Of a stretch of 64,000 nt of DNA, positions 20,401 through 32,240 are shown piece after piece (the stretch's first letter is position 1; the number at the start of each line of letters is the position of its first letter). Source of the stretch: Echinometra lucunter (Eukaryota; Echinodermata; Echinoidea; Camarodonta; Echinometridae); assembly GCA_029962745.1 (NCBI GenBank), contig CM057159.1, positions 32,021,050-32,085,049 of the forward strand, written 5' to 3'. A model generated the notes under the pieces. The model was not told the origin of the DNA, did not search any database, and saw nothing but the letters and a program-made list of their open reading frames with translations. Position numbers and translations under genes: made by a program.

Positions 20401-22601
20401 TTCATTTTTATAAGAGGATTGTGATAACACATTTATGAAAAAATATAGCTGTCATCAGTTGCATGAAATTTTGTATCTTTTCTGTAAAGTATCATTACAT
20501 AAAATTGTTCTATCAAGTTTTGTTTGTTTGTTTGTTTGGGGTTGGGTCTTTCTACTCACTAGTGCATCTCTGCACACACTGTCCTGAAAATTCTAATGGT
20601 AATTCATTTTCAGGTCCTGTGATGATGAGGCAGTAGTATTTTAGTTAACATTGTAAACATTGTACATTATTATTGGTTTCACCATTGTTATATTCAACTG
20701 GTTCAATTCAATTCACTGTTGCTAGACATGTTTCATTTTGAATTATATCATCATTGTGCAATAGAATGAACACCTAAATGTCATTTCTTCGGTTGAAATA
20801 TATTTTTTTTCCTTTTAAGGATATGCTTAAAGAAATAAATACTTCAAAAACTCATTCTGCTTTTCACTGACAGTAAATAATGTGTCAATGAAATCAGATT
20901 GCCTACAACAGATATCAAACTTGATTAATTTGTATGAAGTCATATTAGTGTTCACTACATATTTGAATTTGTTAAGACATATTGAAAAGTAGGAATTTGT
21001 CTGTTTTCATAGTAATATGTACATACTGTGATTTTTCAAGTGAATGAATTCTATCAAGTAAAGGTGTTGTCAAGGATTTGTCTGTGCTATTAAATTTATC
21101 TGTACATGGTACAAATGTCTCTATGTAAAGTGAAAATGAAACCCAATTATGTATGTGAGCTTGCTTTCAATTATAAAAAGAGAACATGAAAAATTGTTGC
21201 TAATATATGGGTAATGAACTTCATTAAAGAAATTCCCCAAACAAAAGAGGGAAAAGATATGACCTAAACTTATGCAGTCACAATTTTCCCTGAAACTTGT
21301 ATACTGCAACTTTAATTATGCTCATTGTAAGCTATTGACAGTACTTTATTCTTTTTATTCAATTTTGATAAAAAATAATTTATTGCCATCATCAGATGCC
21401 ACAATATATCATTGTAAATGATCTTTAACCCCCCCCCCCCCAAAAAAAAAAAATGATTTGCATACATGTATAATTATGAAATATTTGGCTGTGTATATTC
21501 CACTGCAACAATAATGATTGAGATAAATGATACGTTCTTCTTTGTGAAATTTTCTTAAAACCATGACATGGATAATATGAAGAAGTAACCTTGTCTTGTT
21601 TTTGTTTGGTTGTTTTTGGTTGTTAAATATCTGTTGAATATCCTTATTAAATCTGAAATCAACATTATAGTAGAGATAATGCAAAAGAATACAGCATTAA
21701 GTAGAGATCTCCATTAAAAAAAATGTGGAATTGTTTATCGTGTTTGCGTTTACAAGTTTTTAATAAATGCTTAACAGGTATTGAGGGAGTAATGAATGAG
21801 AGATAGAGACGGGGGGAGAGGGAGAAAATAGCGAGAAATTGAAGAAAAGGTATGGAAAATAGCAACAGGAGAAAGAGAGAATTAAAAAAGTCGGAAGATG
21901 AAGCAAAATTTATGAGATGGTGAAAGAATTATGGATATTACAATGGAAGATGAGAAATGAGTGACGGGGGGATATCATAGAGTAAGAAATTATGGAAAGA
22001 AAGAGGAAATAGAAGAGAAAGACGAGAAGTTTCAGAAGATGGATAATGAAGAAAATAGATTTTGATTCGAGTTGCCAGTGGTTAACCAGCTTACAGGCCA
22101 GCTAAACAATGTTCGATGCCGGGGAGGAGAAAATAGATTTTGAATAGAACTTAAAAGAAATAGATTTTGATTGGGGTTGCCTGGTGTGAACCAGCTAAAA
22201 AAAAAAAAAATAATAAAATAATTCACGCCCGGGGGGGGGGGGGGGGGGGGGGGAGGGGGGAGGGGGGAACGGTGGATTGCAAATAGTGGCACAGAACAAT
22301 GGTAAGCCTATTCAAATTGCGGGATTCGTGTGTGTGTGTGTGGGGGGGGGGGGGGATAGGATTTTTGCCCACCACCACCACGCACCCCTATCCAAGCCCA
22401 TGGGCAATGATGGGGGTGACGAGAAATGGTGATAGAGTCCTTAATTTCTATCGACTGGGAAATACAGAAATGTCTTCAAAAATTAATGACAATCCGGAGA
22501 AGAGTCTATGTTAAATGAATAGTTATAGGCTTGATGTGCTCTTGAATGAAGTGGATTGGCTTATTTGCATTAAAATATTCCTATGAATAGTGCATACACT
22601 C

Positions 22602-22690
22602 TGGCAAGGAGAATCAAACCCAGACTTGAATCACACCACCTTTGAAACGGTGCGCGCTGCACTCTTTACCACTAAAGCATATGATAAGCA
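22602..22690 (-). other. Degenerate tRNA-like stretch inside element copy A
   Basis: On the minus strand, GCTTTAGTGGTAAAGAGTGC resembles a pol III A box and GGGTTTGATTCTCC a B box at tRNA-like spacing. The acceptor arms do not pair. The same stretch lies in copy B at about 57,815-57,900. It may be a SINE head captured by the element. Confidence 0.35.
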
Positions 22691-23098
22691 CGTACGGAAA
22701 GGACGACGCGCACAGCACGCGCGTCACCCGAGACGGTTCGTAAAAACGAAATTTCACATAAACAACAGTGGAAACGGGCAGCGTACGCTGCGGGGCCGCT
22801 ACGTAAAAACGATCCACAGCGTGGATGTCATTTTTTTCGTTTTCACGAACCGTCCTCTGAATGTCTTCTATGATCGAGACCTAAATATTGAATAAATAAG
22901 CATTATTTTCCCATAAGATACATATTATATCATTCTTTAGGAAGTGTACTGTCAAGATATCACAAAAAGAAATACCATGACAGACTTTACCGTCTTGAAA
23001 ATAGCGAATGAACGAAAGCGAAACTTTAAAAGCGTTTATCTCAAAACTTGTTTATGGCCGCGAAAACGCTCTGGGGACACTTCGTGAAAACGGCGACG

Positions 23099-23110
23099 AT
23101 ATATATATAT

Positions 23111-23156
<46 letters not shown>
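23099..23156. repeat. (TA)n microsatellite at the right border of element copy A
   Basis: A TA run of about 58 bp with one AAAT interruption begins at the last base of the CGACG tip. Together with 17,089-17,167 it shows the element sits inside one TA microsatellite. Confidence 0.95.
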
Positions 23157-23160
<4 letters not shown>

Positions 23161-23210
23161 CAAGAATCACAGTTGGTAGTAGAATGCCATTAAAAAATAA
23201 AATCATAGAT

Positions 23211-23281
23211 TTTAAAAGAAAACGGAGCATAGCTCTCAAAAATGAAAGGCGAAGTCACACTCTTCGTCAGTGTCCATGGTG
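23211..23281. repeat. Left arm of a 72-bp inverted repeat
   Basis: Pairs with 23,499-23,571 with about two mismatches and one indel; shared words include AGCATAGCTCT and GAAGTCACACTCTTCGTCAG. The 217-bp loop holds a signal-peptide exon on the minus strand. Confidence 0.85.
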
Positions 23282-23366
23282 CGACAAAAAGATGTTAATC
23301 AAAATCCGTTGCTGAAACAGACGAAAAAACACGTCTGTTCATGGGCAGACGGATTGCGAAACTCAC

Positions 23367-23440
23367 CTTTCAAAAGAAATCAACGCGCTGAAGATGGAGA
23401 TGACGCTAAGTAAATAACGCATCCCAAGACGCGTTGTCAT
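23367..23440 (-). CDS. Signal-peptide exon (start of a minus-strand gene, possibly gene A)
   Basis: From the ATG at 23,440 the frame reads MTTRLGMRYLLSVISIFSAL, then ISFE, and is cut by a GTGAGT donor after AAAG. The basic start, hydrophobic core and small residues fit a secretory signal peptide, and the exon ends in phase 2. The most upstream gene A exon found starts in phase 1, so at least one more exon would be needed to join them. The ATG follows ATCTTGCAG, so this could also be a second exon after a 5' UTR exon. The exon lies in the loop of a 72-bp inverted repeat and about 270 bp from element copy A. An upstream start in the same frame (to 23,590) would give a poorer signal peptide. Confidence 0.45.
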
Positions 23441-23498
23441 GACTGCAAGATAACAATGGCGAATCTCCGGCTCCAAATCAGGAAAATCTGAAAAGGGC

Positions 23499-23571
23499 CA
23501 CCATGGGCACTGACGAAGAGTGTGACTTCGCCTTTCATTTTTAAGAGCTATGCTCCGTTTTCTTTTTAAAA
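23499..23571. repeat. Right arm of the 72-bp inverted repeat
   Basis: Partner of 23,211-23,281. It lies just upstream of the signal-peptide exon with respect to the minus strand. Confidence 0.85.
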
Positions 23572-23684
23572 AGAAGATGGCCCCTCGCAAAACGTGTGCA
23601 GTGCTTCACGTTAGTACACAAAGTGAAAGAAAATGGAGAATGAAGCTGACGTGGCTCTTGATCACGATGATCCTTTATTCTATT

Positions 23685-23850
23685 GACAAGCTTTCGGCCT
23701 TAATCAGGCGAGGGGGTGTAACATAAAACATACAATCAATCTTACGATTGATACCAATCGTAAGTCTATGGCAAACCATGTACTAAAGAGATACAATTGA
23801 TTGTAATATTGATTGTATTGTATTGATTGATTATGTTACACCCCATGAGC
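23685..23850. repeat. Penelope-terminus-like motif and short inverted repeat
   Basis: On the minus strand the sequence reads CCTGATTAAGGCCGAAAGCT, like the CTGATGA...GAAAGCTT core at Penelope-like element ends (compare 6,045-6,075). Just beyond, GGGGGTGTAACATAAAACAT is paired inverted with ATGTTACACCCC near 23,834-23,845. It may be the edge of a small retroelement relic. Confidence 0.4.
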
Positions 23851-24059
23851 AGATACAACAAAGAAACGAACAGACAACGGAAATGATATACAAATAAAAA
23901 TAATTATCGAAACATATCGAATGATATTATGTATTATTCCATATTTTTTAATATCATTCATATTGGTATACGCTACGGTCGTTCATAAAATCTAGAAACA
24001 TGACGAGCCAAGGAGCGTCATATTTAGCGGTTAGGTGATCGAATATACTATTTTAGATA

Positions 24060-24640
24060 TCTTTGAGGTGTATCAAAGAATGTAACTTTTTGGTCGCTTG
24101 CTGCGCTCACTCATATAACATTTAGATATACAGGATAGTTTGGGCATTCAAGTGAATTTTGCCGAATATGTGATTTAGATACTTTATAGGCCTGAAGTGT
24201 ATTTTGACGACGATAAATATATTTTATCTTCAAAAGAGTGTGTTTTCCTCTCTTGCTTCGCTCGTAATATTTTAAAACAGGGTGTTTTTAAACTGCAAAA
24301 GATTGGACCAGCGAGGAACTAGAATAGACTCATTATTGGCAGCGAGGTTACCAAATATTACATTCAGATATTGTAGGCCTACAGTGTATTTTGATGATGA
24401 AATGAGTGCGTTTTTCCTAGCATGCCCCGTTCGCTCGTATTATGCAGAAACAGCAAGTTTGGACACTAAACAATTGGACCAGCGAGGTGCTATAATAGTC
24501 ATATTTGACAGCAAGGTTGCCAGATATACCATTCAGATAATCTCATAGGCCTAGGGTGTATAACATTTCTGTGACAAGAACTTAGAATTTTTGGCTCGCT
24601 CGCAAAATAAAAACCCGTATGTTTCATACTCTAAATTTAA
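24060..24640. repeat. Diverged inverted copy of the GCGAGCGA-box array
   Basis: Boxes such as GCTTGCTGCGCTCACTC (about 24,098), TTGCTTCGCTCGTAATAT (about 24,254), CGTTCGCTCGTATTAT and GGCTCGCTCGCAAAAT recur with TTCAGATAT and TAGGCCT blocks between them. This is the reverse orientation of the array at 13,803-14,730. No bounding hAT tips were identified. Confidence 0.5.
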
Positions 24641-25178
24641 GTGTTAACCTTTAAAAAAATTCGAGGCCTCTTAAATTTACATTCAGGTAATGAGGATCTC
24701 CCTCTGCGATACCGTTTGAAAACTTTTTCTCGTAAGGGACAGTCAATCAAAATTAGAATTAGACTTTGCTTTTTCGATCTATCGCTTTCGAACCCCGCAC
24801 TCTTTCCCCCCTTAGTCGCTTTGCTCCCTCGCCAGGGATATTCGGCATCAATCATCCCCCCCCCCCTAACCGCGAACAGAAATCGACACCCTTTATCCAA
24901 AGATACATGCGTGAGACCATATTATATTTCATTCGTGATTTCCGGTGAATTTTAGTGTAAGCTAAGCGCAATACAACGGATATACGCTGGGAACCCACAC
25001 ATTGTCTTGTTACATGTTGTATAAATAGATATTACTAGTACTTCATGTTTAATTCAATGAAGAGTTTTCTTTATTTTGGGTGATTTAATTATATAGGCCT
25101 ACGCACACACGAGCACATTATTATGCGCGCGTGTGTGCGTGTAGTGAGGTGTGTGTTTCTAGGGATGTGGATGTAGAG

Positions 25179-25250
25179 GTGTTGTAGTCGAGTGGTTAAG
25201 GCACTTGACTGGAAACGCAAAAATCGTGGGTTCGATCCCCGGCACGGCAC
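25179..25250 (+). other. tRNA-derived SINE head, degenerate
   Basis: AGTCGAGTGGTTAAGGCAC is a good A box with D arm and GGGTTCGATCCCCGGC a good B box, but the anticodon stem and acceptor stem do not close. The following CTTAAGCAAGGCGGTTTATC resembles SINE body wording. It is not a functional tRNA. Confidence 0.6.
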
Positions 25251-25408
25251 TAATGTTCTTAAGCAAGGCGGTTTATCTAGCATGTCGACATTCCTATTTC
25301 ATCGTTCATTAAAATGAATTATCGAGCTAAAGCCAACGTGCTCATGTTTGTTTAAAAAAAAACTTACTGTGAGTGGTATGCTAGAGAATTGAAAGTTTAA
25401 GAAGGGAA

Positions 25409-26021
25409 ATGAATGAAAAAAATCCGTCACAGATAATTTTCTCTAAAAATCCTTCGAAAATCTTTCATTCATTTTTCTTTCTTTCAAACTATTGTTTCTA
25501 TGATACACTTTGTACGTTACGGCACCTTATTCAGAGTCTTTTCCTCCCTACAGAGAGCTTTAAAAGAGAGTTTCTCAATAGCTGTTCATTTATTCCTTTT
25601 CATTAATGAATTTTGTTTATTCCGTTTTTTAATCACCATAGTGATCGGAACTTTTCACCTTTTTTCTTTTTCTTTATTTTGGTTATTATAATTTTTTTTT
25701 TTTTTTTTTTTTGGGGGGGGGGGTTGTCGTCCTTCTTCTTCTTCTACATCATATTTTGGTCGTCCAATTCTTTTCACTATCCCCATGCATACTTCCCTCC
25801 CCCTCTCAGTTCTCAAAGAAATAGGTGGAGTTTCACACACGCGCGCGCGCCCACACATACCGCACACAAAAAACAAGACTGAAGATTATGAAACGGAAAT
25901 TACTAAGACTGATCTGGAAAATGATGATAATGATAGTAACATTATGATAATGATAATGATGATTATAATAATAAGAGCAATGATAAAGATAACAACGATA
26001 ATAATAATCATAATAGTTATG
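25409..26021. other. Intergenic simple-sequence region
   Basis: Holds a T run followed by a G run at about 25,692-25,723, a CTT cluster, CG/CA repeats near 25,837-25,860 and GATAAT-type repeats. No gene was recognised. Confidence 0.6.

Positions 26022-26086
<65 letters not shown>
26022..26086. repeat. (AAT)n microsatellite
   Basis: A near-pure AAT trinucleotide run of about 65 bp. Confidence 0.93.
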
Positions 26087-26087
<1 letters not shown>

Positions 26088-26639
26088 TTGTATTGTTATC
26101 ATCATCATTATTACTACTATTATCATTATGACAATAAAACGATGATACCTTCCTTTGTATTCATCATGAACTCGTACAAGTTTCCATCACTTAAGATTTT
26201 ATTCATTTATGAAGTTCAACCATTCCAGTATCGGGTTTTTTTTTAAAAGAAACATAAAATATGGCTACATTTGCAACTTGCATTACTTTTCTTCCATCCT
26301 TAATCCAGAAAAAGAACATTATACAGCGGTTGCTTTGTCATGTTTGTCGTCTTATTTTCTGCTTGTTTCTTGTTTCGTTTGCATTATCATGATTATTGCA
26401 AGAAGAGATTAGGAAAAAAACTTTTGTCTTCTCAGCTCAAGAGGGAGAGAAAAAACAAGAGAGAAACAGAGAGACAGAGAGAGGCAATAGAAGTGAGTGA
26501 TTTCTCATACTGAAATTTTGTTGCATTTGCGCAGAAAGGAAAAGAAAATGTAATTTTTAAAAATGAAATAAAACTAGAATGGTATTGTGACATTGTGGCC
26601 AGGCCGTTGAATATCAATTTTACCTTTTGCGCCAGTTTC

Positions 26640-28726
26640 TACCTGTATGTGTTTGTTGTTTGTTTGTTTTAAGGTAGTGTATTTACCATGTTTACAGAAG
26701 ATAATTATGTAACAACGCAGTATATAAAGTCGTACATGTCTGGTACAATTTTCAACATTATGTTCTTCATTTCATAAAATCGATTTCCGTAGTTACCTTT
26801 CCTCACCTTGCAGAATTCGTAGTGGATTTAATTGGATAAGCAGTTTTTTTTTTATTGTGACTGCATTCTTACGTGTAATGCGTGTAATTTTTTTTATGCA
26901 AATAGGGAAATATTTATAGTATATACTCTTGCTTCTAAAAAGCAACTAGCATCGATATCATTACTCCTTTTATTGTTTTTTTAATTGCATCTAATTGTTA
27001 ACCATATCTTTCATCTTACAGCATGTACAGTGTTTGCATTTTATGTTAAATTGGAATTTTGAGGCGTCTGGTGATAACGCTACCCGTGTCATATAAACGG
27101 AATCATGTGATAAACGTTGGCAATGACGACGCCAGCCTTCTTTATGCTTTTCTATTTTTCTCCCTCTATTTTCATTTTCTTCTCCTCCTTCTTCTGCATC
27201 TTCTTCTTCTTCTTCTTCTCCTCCTTCGTCGCCGTCGTCTTATTTTCCTTTTCCCCATGCAGAATCTCGTCAGCCCCTTCTCTTCTTTCATTCTGTCTCT
27301 CCCTCTATCTTCCTCTATCTCCCTCCTCCACTATTTCCCTTCATTTTTCTCAATCTCTTTCTCTCTTCTCATTTCAGTCTCTCTCTCTCTCTCTCACACT
27401 CTCTCTCTCTCATTCTTGGTCTCCAATACCTATTTCTCTTTCCCTCTCATTTACATGTAATTTGAATATACTTGGGCAATGTTTCTTTTTCTTTCTCTTT
27501 TTTTTTTCGTTTTTAGTTTCGCAAATCGCATATTTGTTTTACATACTCAAAGAACCTATCAAATTTTCACTCACAGCTAGACGTAATATCATGAAACGGA
27601 AAATATTAAGAATCGTTTGAGAAAGTGCATCGTTGTTTTATTTAATACATGTATATTGTTATTAAGCCTACAATAGTAAAATATACGTTTTATGCATATA
27701 AGATGACAGAAATAAAACGATTAACTGTTTACTTCTACAATTAAGAACTAAAAAGTTGCTAGATTTTCCATCGCTCACAATTCAGTTTGTATTTAAGTCA
27801 GCCTATTCATTGTTTATTTAAAGAAATATGAATATGACTACATGTATATTATAATCATTTTGTATGTCTTACATGTCTAACGTAGCTAAATGCTCCCAAA
27901 TTATTGTAATACTGTGACCACCTCTTCTATCCTACTATCATGTTCTACCCTACATTGGCAAGATGAAGTGGAATCGATAGCAAATGCTACAAATGAAGAA
28001 AGTGTTTTGAAGCTGCAGGCCTTACAACATGGCAATTTGTGATCAGAAATAATGGTGTTTTGTTGTACATTATATCTTGCTTCCGTTTCCAAGTTTTATA
28101 GGCAATCCTCTCAAATTTGCTTTCTCTTGCCACCGAAATATTTCAGAAATGGGCGAAATTTGCGACTATAATGCCTTTGTCACTTAAAGAAGCATGCCCA
28201 AATAAGCCAAACTAAAAGGACAAAGTCAACTTTCTGAACATGTCATTGGCTTTTTTTTTTACCAAATCAGGGTTGGGTATTTTTTTTTAAATCTACTTTA
28301 TTTACAGAATATATCAAACAAAAGAGAAATATAGAGCCATTTATTTCTTGGACCAGTCTAAATCTTTATGTACAATATCATTTCATAAAATCTCTCTTTT
28401 ATTCTTTCTTTACAGTGCAAAATTCGTGTTGCATTATTTTATCTGGATTACCACTTTATTCTTTGTTTCAATTACATTGTTGTATGCAGTCCAAGGAGTT
28501 ATATACATGGATGAAAAATTTTATTTATTATCAGTATCATGACTATAATTATTTCTACATTATCAGTCATGGAGATTCCCTTTTAAGAGGGAACACTGAG
28601 TTCCTTCGTTTTGGGGAACATGGACTCCTTGAAGTTCGCTCTGACTGGGACGACCGCTGTGAAACGTGCATAAAGTCAATTGCTTTGACTTGATTGCTGT
28701 CTCTAAACAATTCATATTAGAAAAAA
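26640..28726. other. Intergenic, no gene recognised
   Basis: Includes a long pyrimidine-rich stretch (about 27,130-27,450, CTT, CCT and TCTC words). The long open frames over it come from the base composition. Nothing else was supported. Confidence 0.55.
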
Positions 28727-28822
28727 ACATAGCTTGTGAATGTTGAAATTTTCTCAATGAAAGATCGATAATGAAACTAACTCCACGCGAAAAATGAATA
28801 TTCACAAGCTATGTTTTTTTTT
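28727..28822. repeat. Small foldback repeat
   Basis: AAAAAACATAGCTTGTGAAT near 28,723 is inverted at ATTCACAAGCTATGTTTTTT near 28,799, with a 55-60-bp loop. It is probably a tiny MITE or foldback. Confidence 0.65.
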
Positions 28823-29039
28823 TTATATATCATTTTTTTTTCTAAATTTCTTTTGTGATTTCGCGAGCCGCAGAAAAAATCCCAGGTGTTCTATATTATT
28901 ATCTGCGGCCGGCTTTGTGTAATCGACATGTAGCACTGGCCACACACGCGCTATACGTTATGTACGGCAGCAGATGAGGAGAGAGGGAGAGAGAGCAGTT
29001 GGAGAGCGCGAGAGAGATTCACACTTTGCTCGTTGAATT

Positions 29040-29744
29040 AGGCCTCATTCGCAACGGCTGGAATTAGAATTTTATAGCGGCTGACCTCGTGTGTTCGCAT
29101 GGGTTCATTAGGTCATCTCCGCTGGCCATTCAACATAAAAGTAAAAAATTCAATCTTCCCTCAAAACAAGGAGTCTCCCTGACTGATTATTGCTTGTTCT
29201 AGTGGTAACGACTGTCAATTTTATCATAATAAACACCATCATCATCATCATCTTCATCATCATCATCACCGTTATCATAATTCTTACTTTACAGTTATCC
29301 TCATCATATCAATAGCTACTTATTTTCGTGCCGACGGTTTCAAGACAATATTTTGGAAAAAGTATCTAAGAATAATCATTCTCTTCACCATCATGACTCT
29401 TCCACATACTGAATAATTATTATACACAGAGCCACCTAGTAGGAATTAAATAGATCGAAAAGTATTTTTTTTTAATGAAAGAAAGCAACAAATTTATTCA
29501 TTTATTTATTTAAAGGAATGATTCTATCATTGCTAATCATCATTTTTTTTATTATTATTATTATTATTATTGTTGTTGTTGTTATTGTCATTGTTGGTGT
29601 TATTGCTGTTAAAATGATAATAATTATTGTTGGTATTATTGCTGTTAAAATGATAATAATTATTGTTGTCATTATTGCTGTTCCTATCATTTCTAAACAT
29701 GTTAATTCAGTTTAATTGTAAGCAAACATCCTTCCCAAGTTCCC
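29040..29744. other. Intergenic with ATT/GTT simple repeats
   Basis: The G+C-richer start (about 28,860-29,110) has CpGs and a GAGA run. Later come CAT repeats (29,236-29,266) and an ATT/GTT-rich block (29,550-29,690) with a duplicated GTTAAAATGATAATAATTAT unit. No gene was recognised. Confidence 0.5.
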
Positions 29745-29749
29745 TAAAA

Positions 29750-29806
29750 CCTGGGGGGATGATTGTACATGGGCCGCGACGCGACAAAAGGGCCCTTAGG
29801 GCAAAA
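29750..29806 (-). repeat. Dispersed repeat shared with 34,258-34,325
   Basis: GGGCCGCGACGCGACAAAAG followed by GGCCCTTAG occurs here and inverted near 34,270-34,298. Flanking GGGGGGATGA and CATG words are also shared. This suggests a dispersed family, but its limits are unknown. Confidence 0.6.
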
Positions 29807-30373
29807 TTTTTCAAAAATGAGATTTCAACACTATTTTGTAGTATAAATGCTGCAGAATCTGAATATGCAAACGGTTTTCCAAAATTCCGTCCCTAAATGT
29901 CTAAATTGATGAATTTTAAAAAAGCATGTTTTTTGCTCCACGCGCGCTATTCTGACATTCGCGCGTGACCAAGGTTAAACAAGTCAATCCCTGATACCAT
30001 TTTCGCCAAGATTCCTAACGTGTCTAAGGGGCTACTTAAACGTTCTCCTAGTACCATGACGGATATTTACATTATATAATAGAGAGAATATTATTTTCCT
30101 TGTTATCTTTGTCTTCTCTAAACCCTATATTACCTCAAAATGACTTTAAAATTACCTTGAAACGGCCTTGTATACACGTCCGTGAGACGGCCTTGAAATT
30201 GGCTTTCAAATTGCTTGCATTTCCAATCACAATTAAGCTTAAATCATTTTTTTTTCATAAACAATTATATTACGTAGAAAGATATAAATAGAGAATAAAG
30301 CTATTCTGTTGCGAGTATAAAATATTATATTATGCAAAGATTATAGAAAAGGAGAGGGGTCATATTTCAGGGC

Positions 30374-30486
30374 AGAGGCGGCGGAACGTCAGGCTCATAC
30401 AATGAAAGTGGAGGGGCACCTATTGTTTGGCAGACAAAAGGCGCCCCTCCACTTTCTTTGTCCGAGCCCGATGTTCCGCCGCCTCT
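30374..30486. repeat. 113-bp foldback element
   Basis: AGAGGCGGCGGAACGTCAGG at the left pairs with CGATGTTCCGCCGCCTCT at the right, and GAAAGTGGAGGGGC pairs with GCCCCTCCACTTTC further in. The loop is about 20 bp. Nearly the whole unit is a hairpin, a small foldback MITE. Confidence 0.8.
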
Positions 30487-30799
30487 TTTTCAGGGGCGTC
30501 ATATCCAGGGAGGAAGGGCCCGTATCATCTTTGCTTCCCATAAATCTTTGTAAAATATACACTTTTGTCATTAAGTGAATTTCAATCACAAATTTACTAA
30601 AATAAATTTGTGATTGCTTCTTTTTTTTCATATTAACAGGGAGATATATATAGAGAAAGATAATCAGAGACGAGTCAGAGTTCACCAGGGGCGGATCCAG
30701 AAAGGAAATCCCCTTTGTTGACCATATATTTTTCATGAAACATCTGTCTGTCTTACAGTGAATTTTGGAGCAAAAATGTCATCTTTAATTCACCTTCAA

Positions 30800-32240
30800 T
30801 TTTCGTGGTCTTTTTGGGGAAGGGGTGGGGTATTCTCAGAATTTTAATGCCCCTCCCTTTTAAAGTTTGCATGGATTTGCCCCTATTTGGCAAACGTGTG
30901 TCATAGATTTTATGTTGCTGTTAAATAATATTTGTGTTGAAAATGCAGTGAAAATCAATTTAATAATTACAAGCACGCTTGTTCATTATTACAACACCAT
31001 CAAAAATCAGAACCATTTATCATCCACTCAATCACGTCATTCAGAAGGCATCAACATTCAAATTATTTTTCATTCCCATGCTTCTTTCCATGTTCATGTT
31101 TCCTTCTGTCAGCTAGCTCTTTTCTCTCCTTCATACCTTCCAACTCGATCTACATCTTTCCTCCTCTTCCTTTTTCTCTCCCTCTTTCTTTGCCCTCTAT
31201 TTCCACTATCTCTAGTTTTCTCACCTTTTCTCTGCTTCACCGTTCTTATCTTTCGTTTCTCAAGCTCTCCATCAGCTCCCTCGATTGCTTTCTTTCTCTC
31301 TCTCACTCTCTCTCTCTCTCTTTATATCTCTCTTGTTATTTTCACTCACCTTCTTATCATGGGTAGTTATTTCAAGTGTGTGCCTAAATTATGTTATATT
31401 GTCTTACTTCATCGTTCAGTTTATTATCTACTGAGTATCTTTTGTATTTGCACTGCCAGTGGAGGTCCTATTTTCGGGGGGGGGGGGTTCTCTTCAAATA
31501 TGGATCAATAAAAGATATGAATTGTGAACTTTGAAATACATAATAGGTCAGTACAACATGGAATGAAATAAAATTTTCCTTAATTGCTCTTGTCACACTA
31601 GTAACTTTTATTCAAAACAAGAGTTGACATACGCTGTACTTCAAATTAGGAATTTAAATCCAACTGGAATGGTGCTCTTTATTAAGCTGTGGTCTGAAAA
31701 TGTTAAATACTTTCTGTTTCTAATAAATTTAAGAGTGGAGAATGTTTGTACTGTCTTCCTAATAAAATTCATCCTTTCCTTTCCTTTCACTAAAAAATTA
31801 AATAAAATCACGTACCCCAAAATATCTCTTCACATCTACCCATTATTTTCTTTTACAAAGTTTAGCTAGTAGTTTTTTTGCTTTTTTTTTTTGGGGGGGG
31901 GTATAATTAAAATACAAGGAAGCAATTCTATCTAAATTTAGATCATTGCACATGTGACATAATTCATGAAGAAAAAAAATCCGATATGACATTAAGAGAT
32001 CTTATTGTTAATCCAATAATTAAAAATTTGTTAGTATTAAATTTACTTTTCAAGTCGTCTGCTCTTGCAAGCACACAAACGCAGTGGATATTTGGAATTA
32101 AATATTATCTATGAAATAAAGGTAATATCATCCTGAAAGTGAGATTGCTCCTATTGAAACATGTGTCATGAGTTATGAGGGCACTTGTCACCCAAATTAT
32201 GAAGATACAAGAAGCATTTTTTTACACTTTGTTCATTAAA
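30800..32240. other. Intergenic, no gene recognised
   Basis: Contains a TC-rich tract at about 31,130-31,330, a G run at 31,478-31,488 and a TG run near 31,881-31,899. No gene was recognised. Confidence 0.5.

Larger units (their letters stand above)
17168..23098 (+). mobile_element. 5.93-kb TIR element, copy A (uncharacterised family)
   Basis: The left end CGTCGCCGTTTTCACGAAGT is repeated inverted at the right end; at least 25 bp match exactly and similarity continues for about 30. Both ends abut (TA)n. The whole element recurs inverted at 57,405-63,331 (5,927 bp), with differences mainly in homopolymers, CT and G runs and scattered substitutions. Near both ends the motif GTTTT(C/T)ACGAA-x2-GTCC recurs in both orientations, including an 18-bp perfect hairpin at 17,355-17,401. 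No transposase was recognised. The interior instead holds exon-like segments with splice borders, a short telomere-like (TTAGGG) run near 17,935 and a tRNA-like stretch. It is either a non-autonomous element or an unrecognised autonomous type. Confidence 0.8.

Noticed and set aside
22590..22895. A 101-codon frame at the right end of element copy A, also open in copy B
   Set aside because: It overlaps the subterminal motifs and the tRNA-like stretch. The two copies are nearly identical in DNA, so the shared frame is no evidence of coding.
23590..24640. CRISPR-like regular spacing of GCTCGC boxes
   Set aside because: The boxes are diverged and unevenly spaced, the intervening sequence is related between units, and the window is eukaryotic.
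27059..27620. Open frames of 133 and 167 codons rich in S, F and L
   Set aside because: They lie over a pyrimidine-rich tract, lack splice context and show no domain.
30686..30886. Another hAT-like MITE starting CAGGGGCGGATCCAG
   Set aside because: The right end only partly matches (GGATTTGCCCCTA) and the flanking octamers do not agree.
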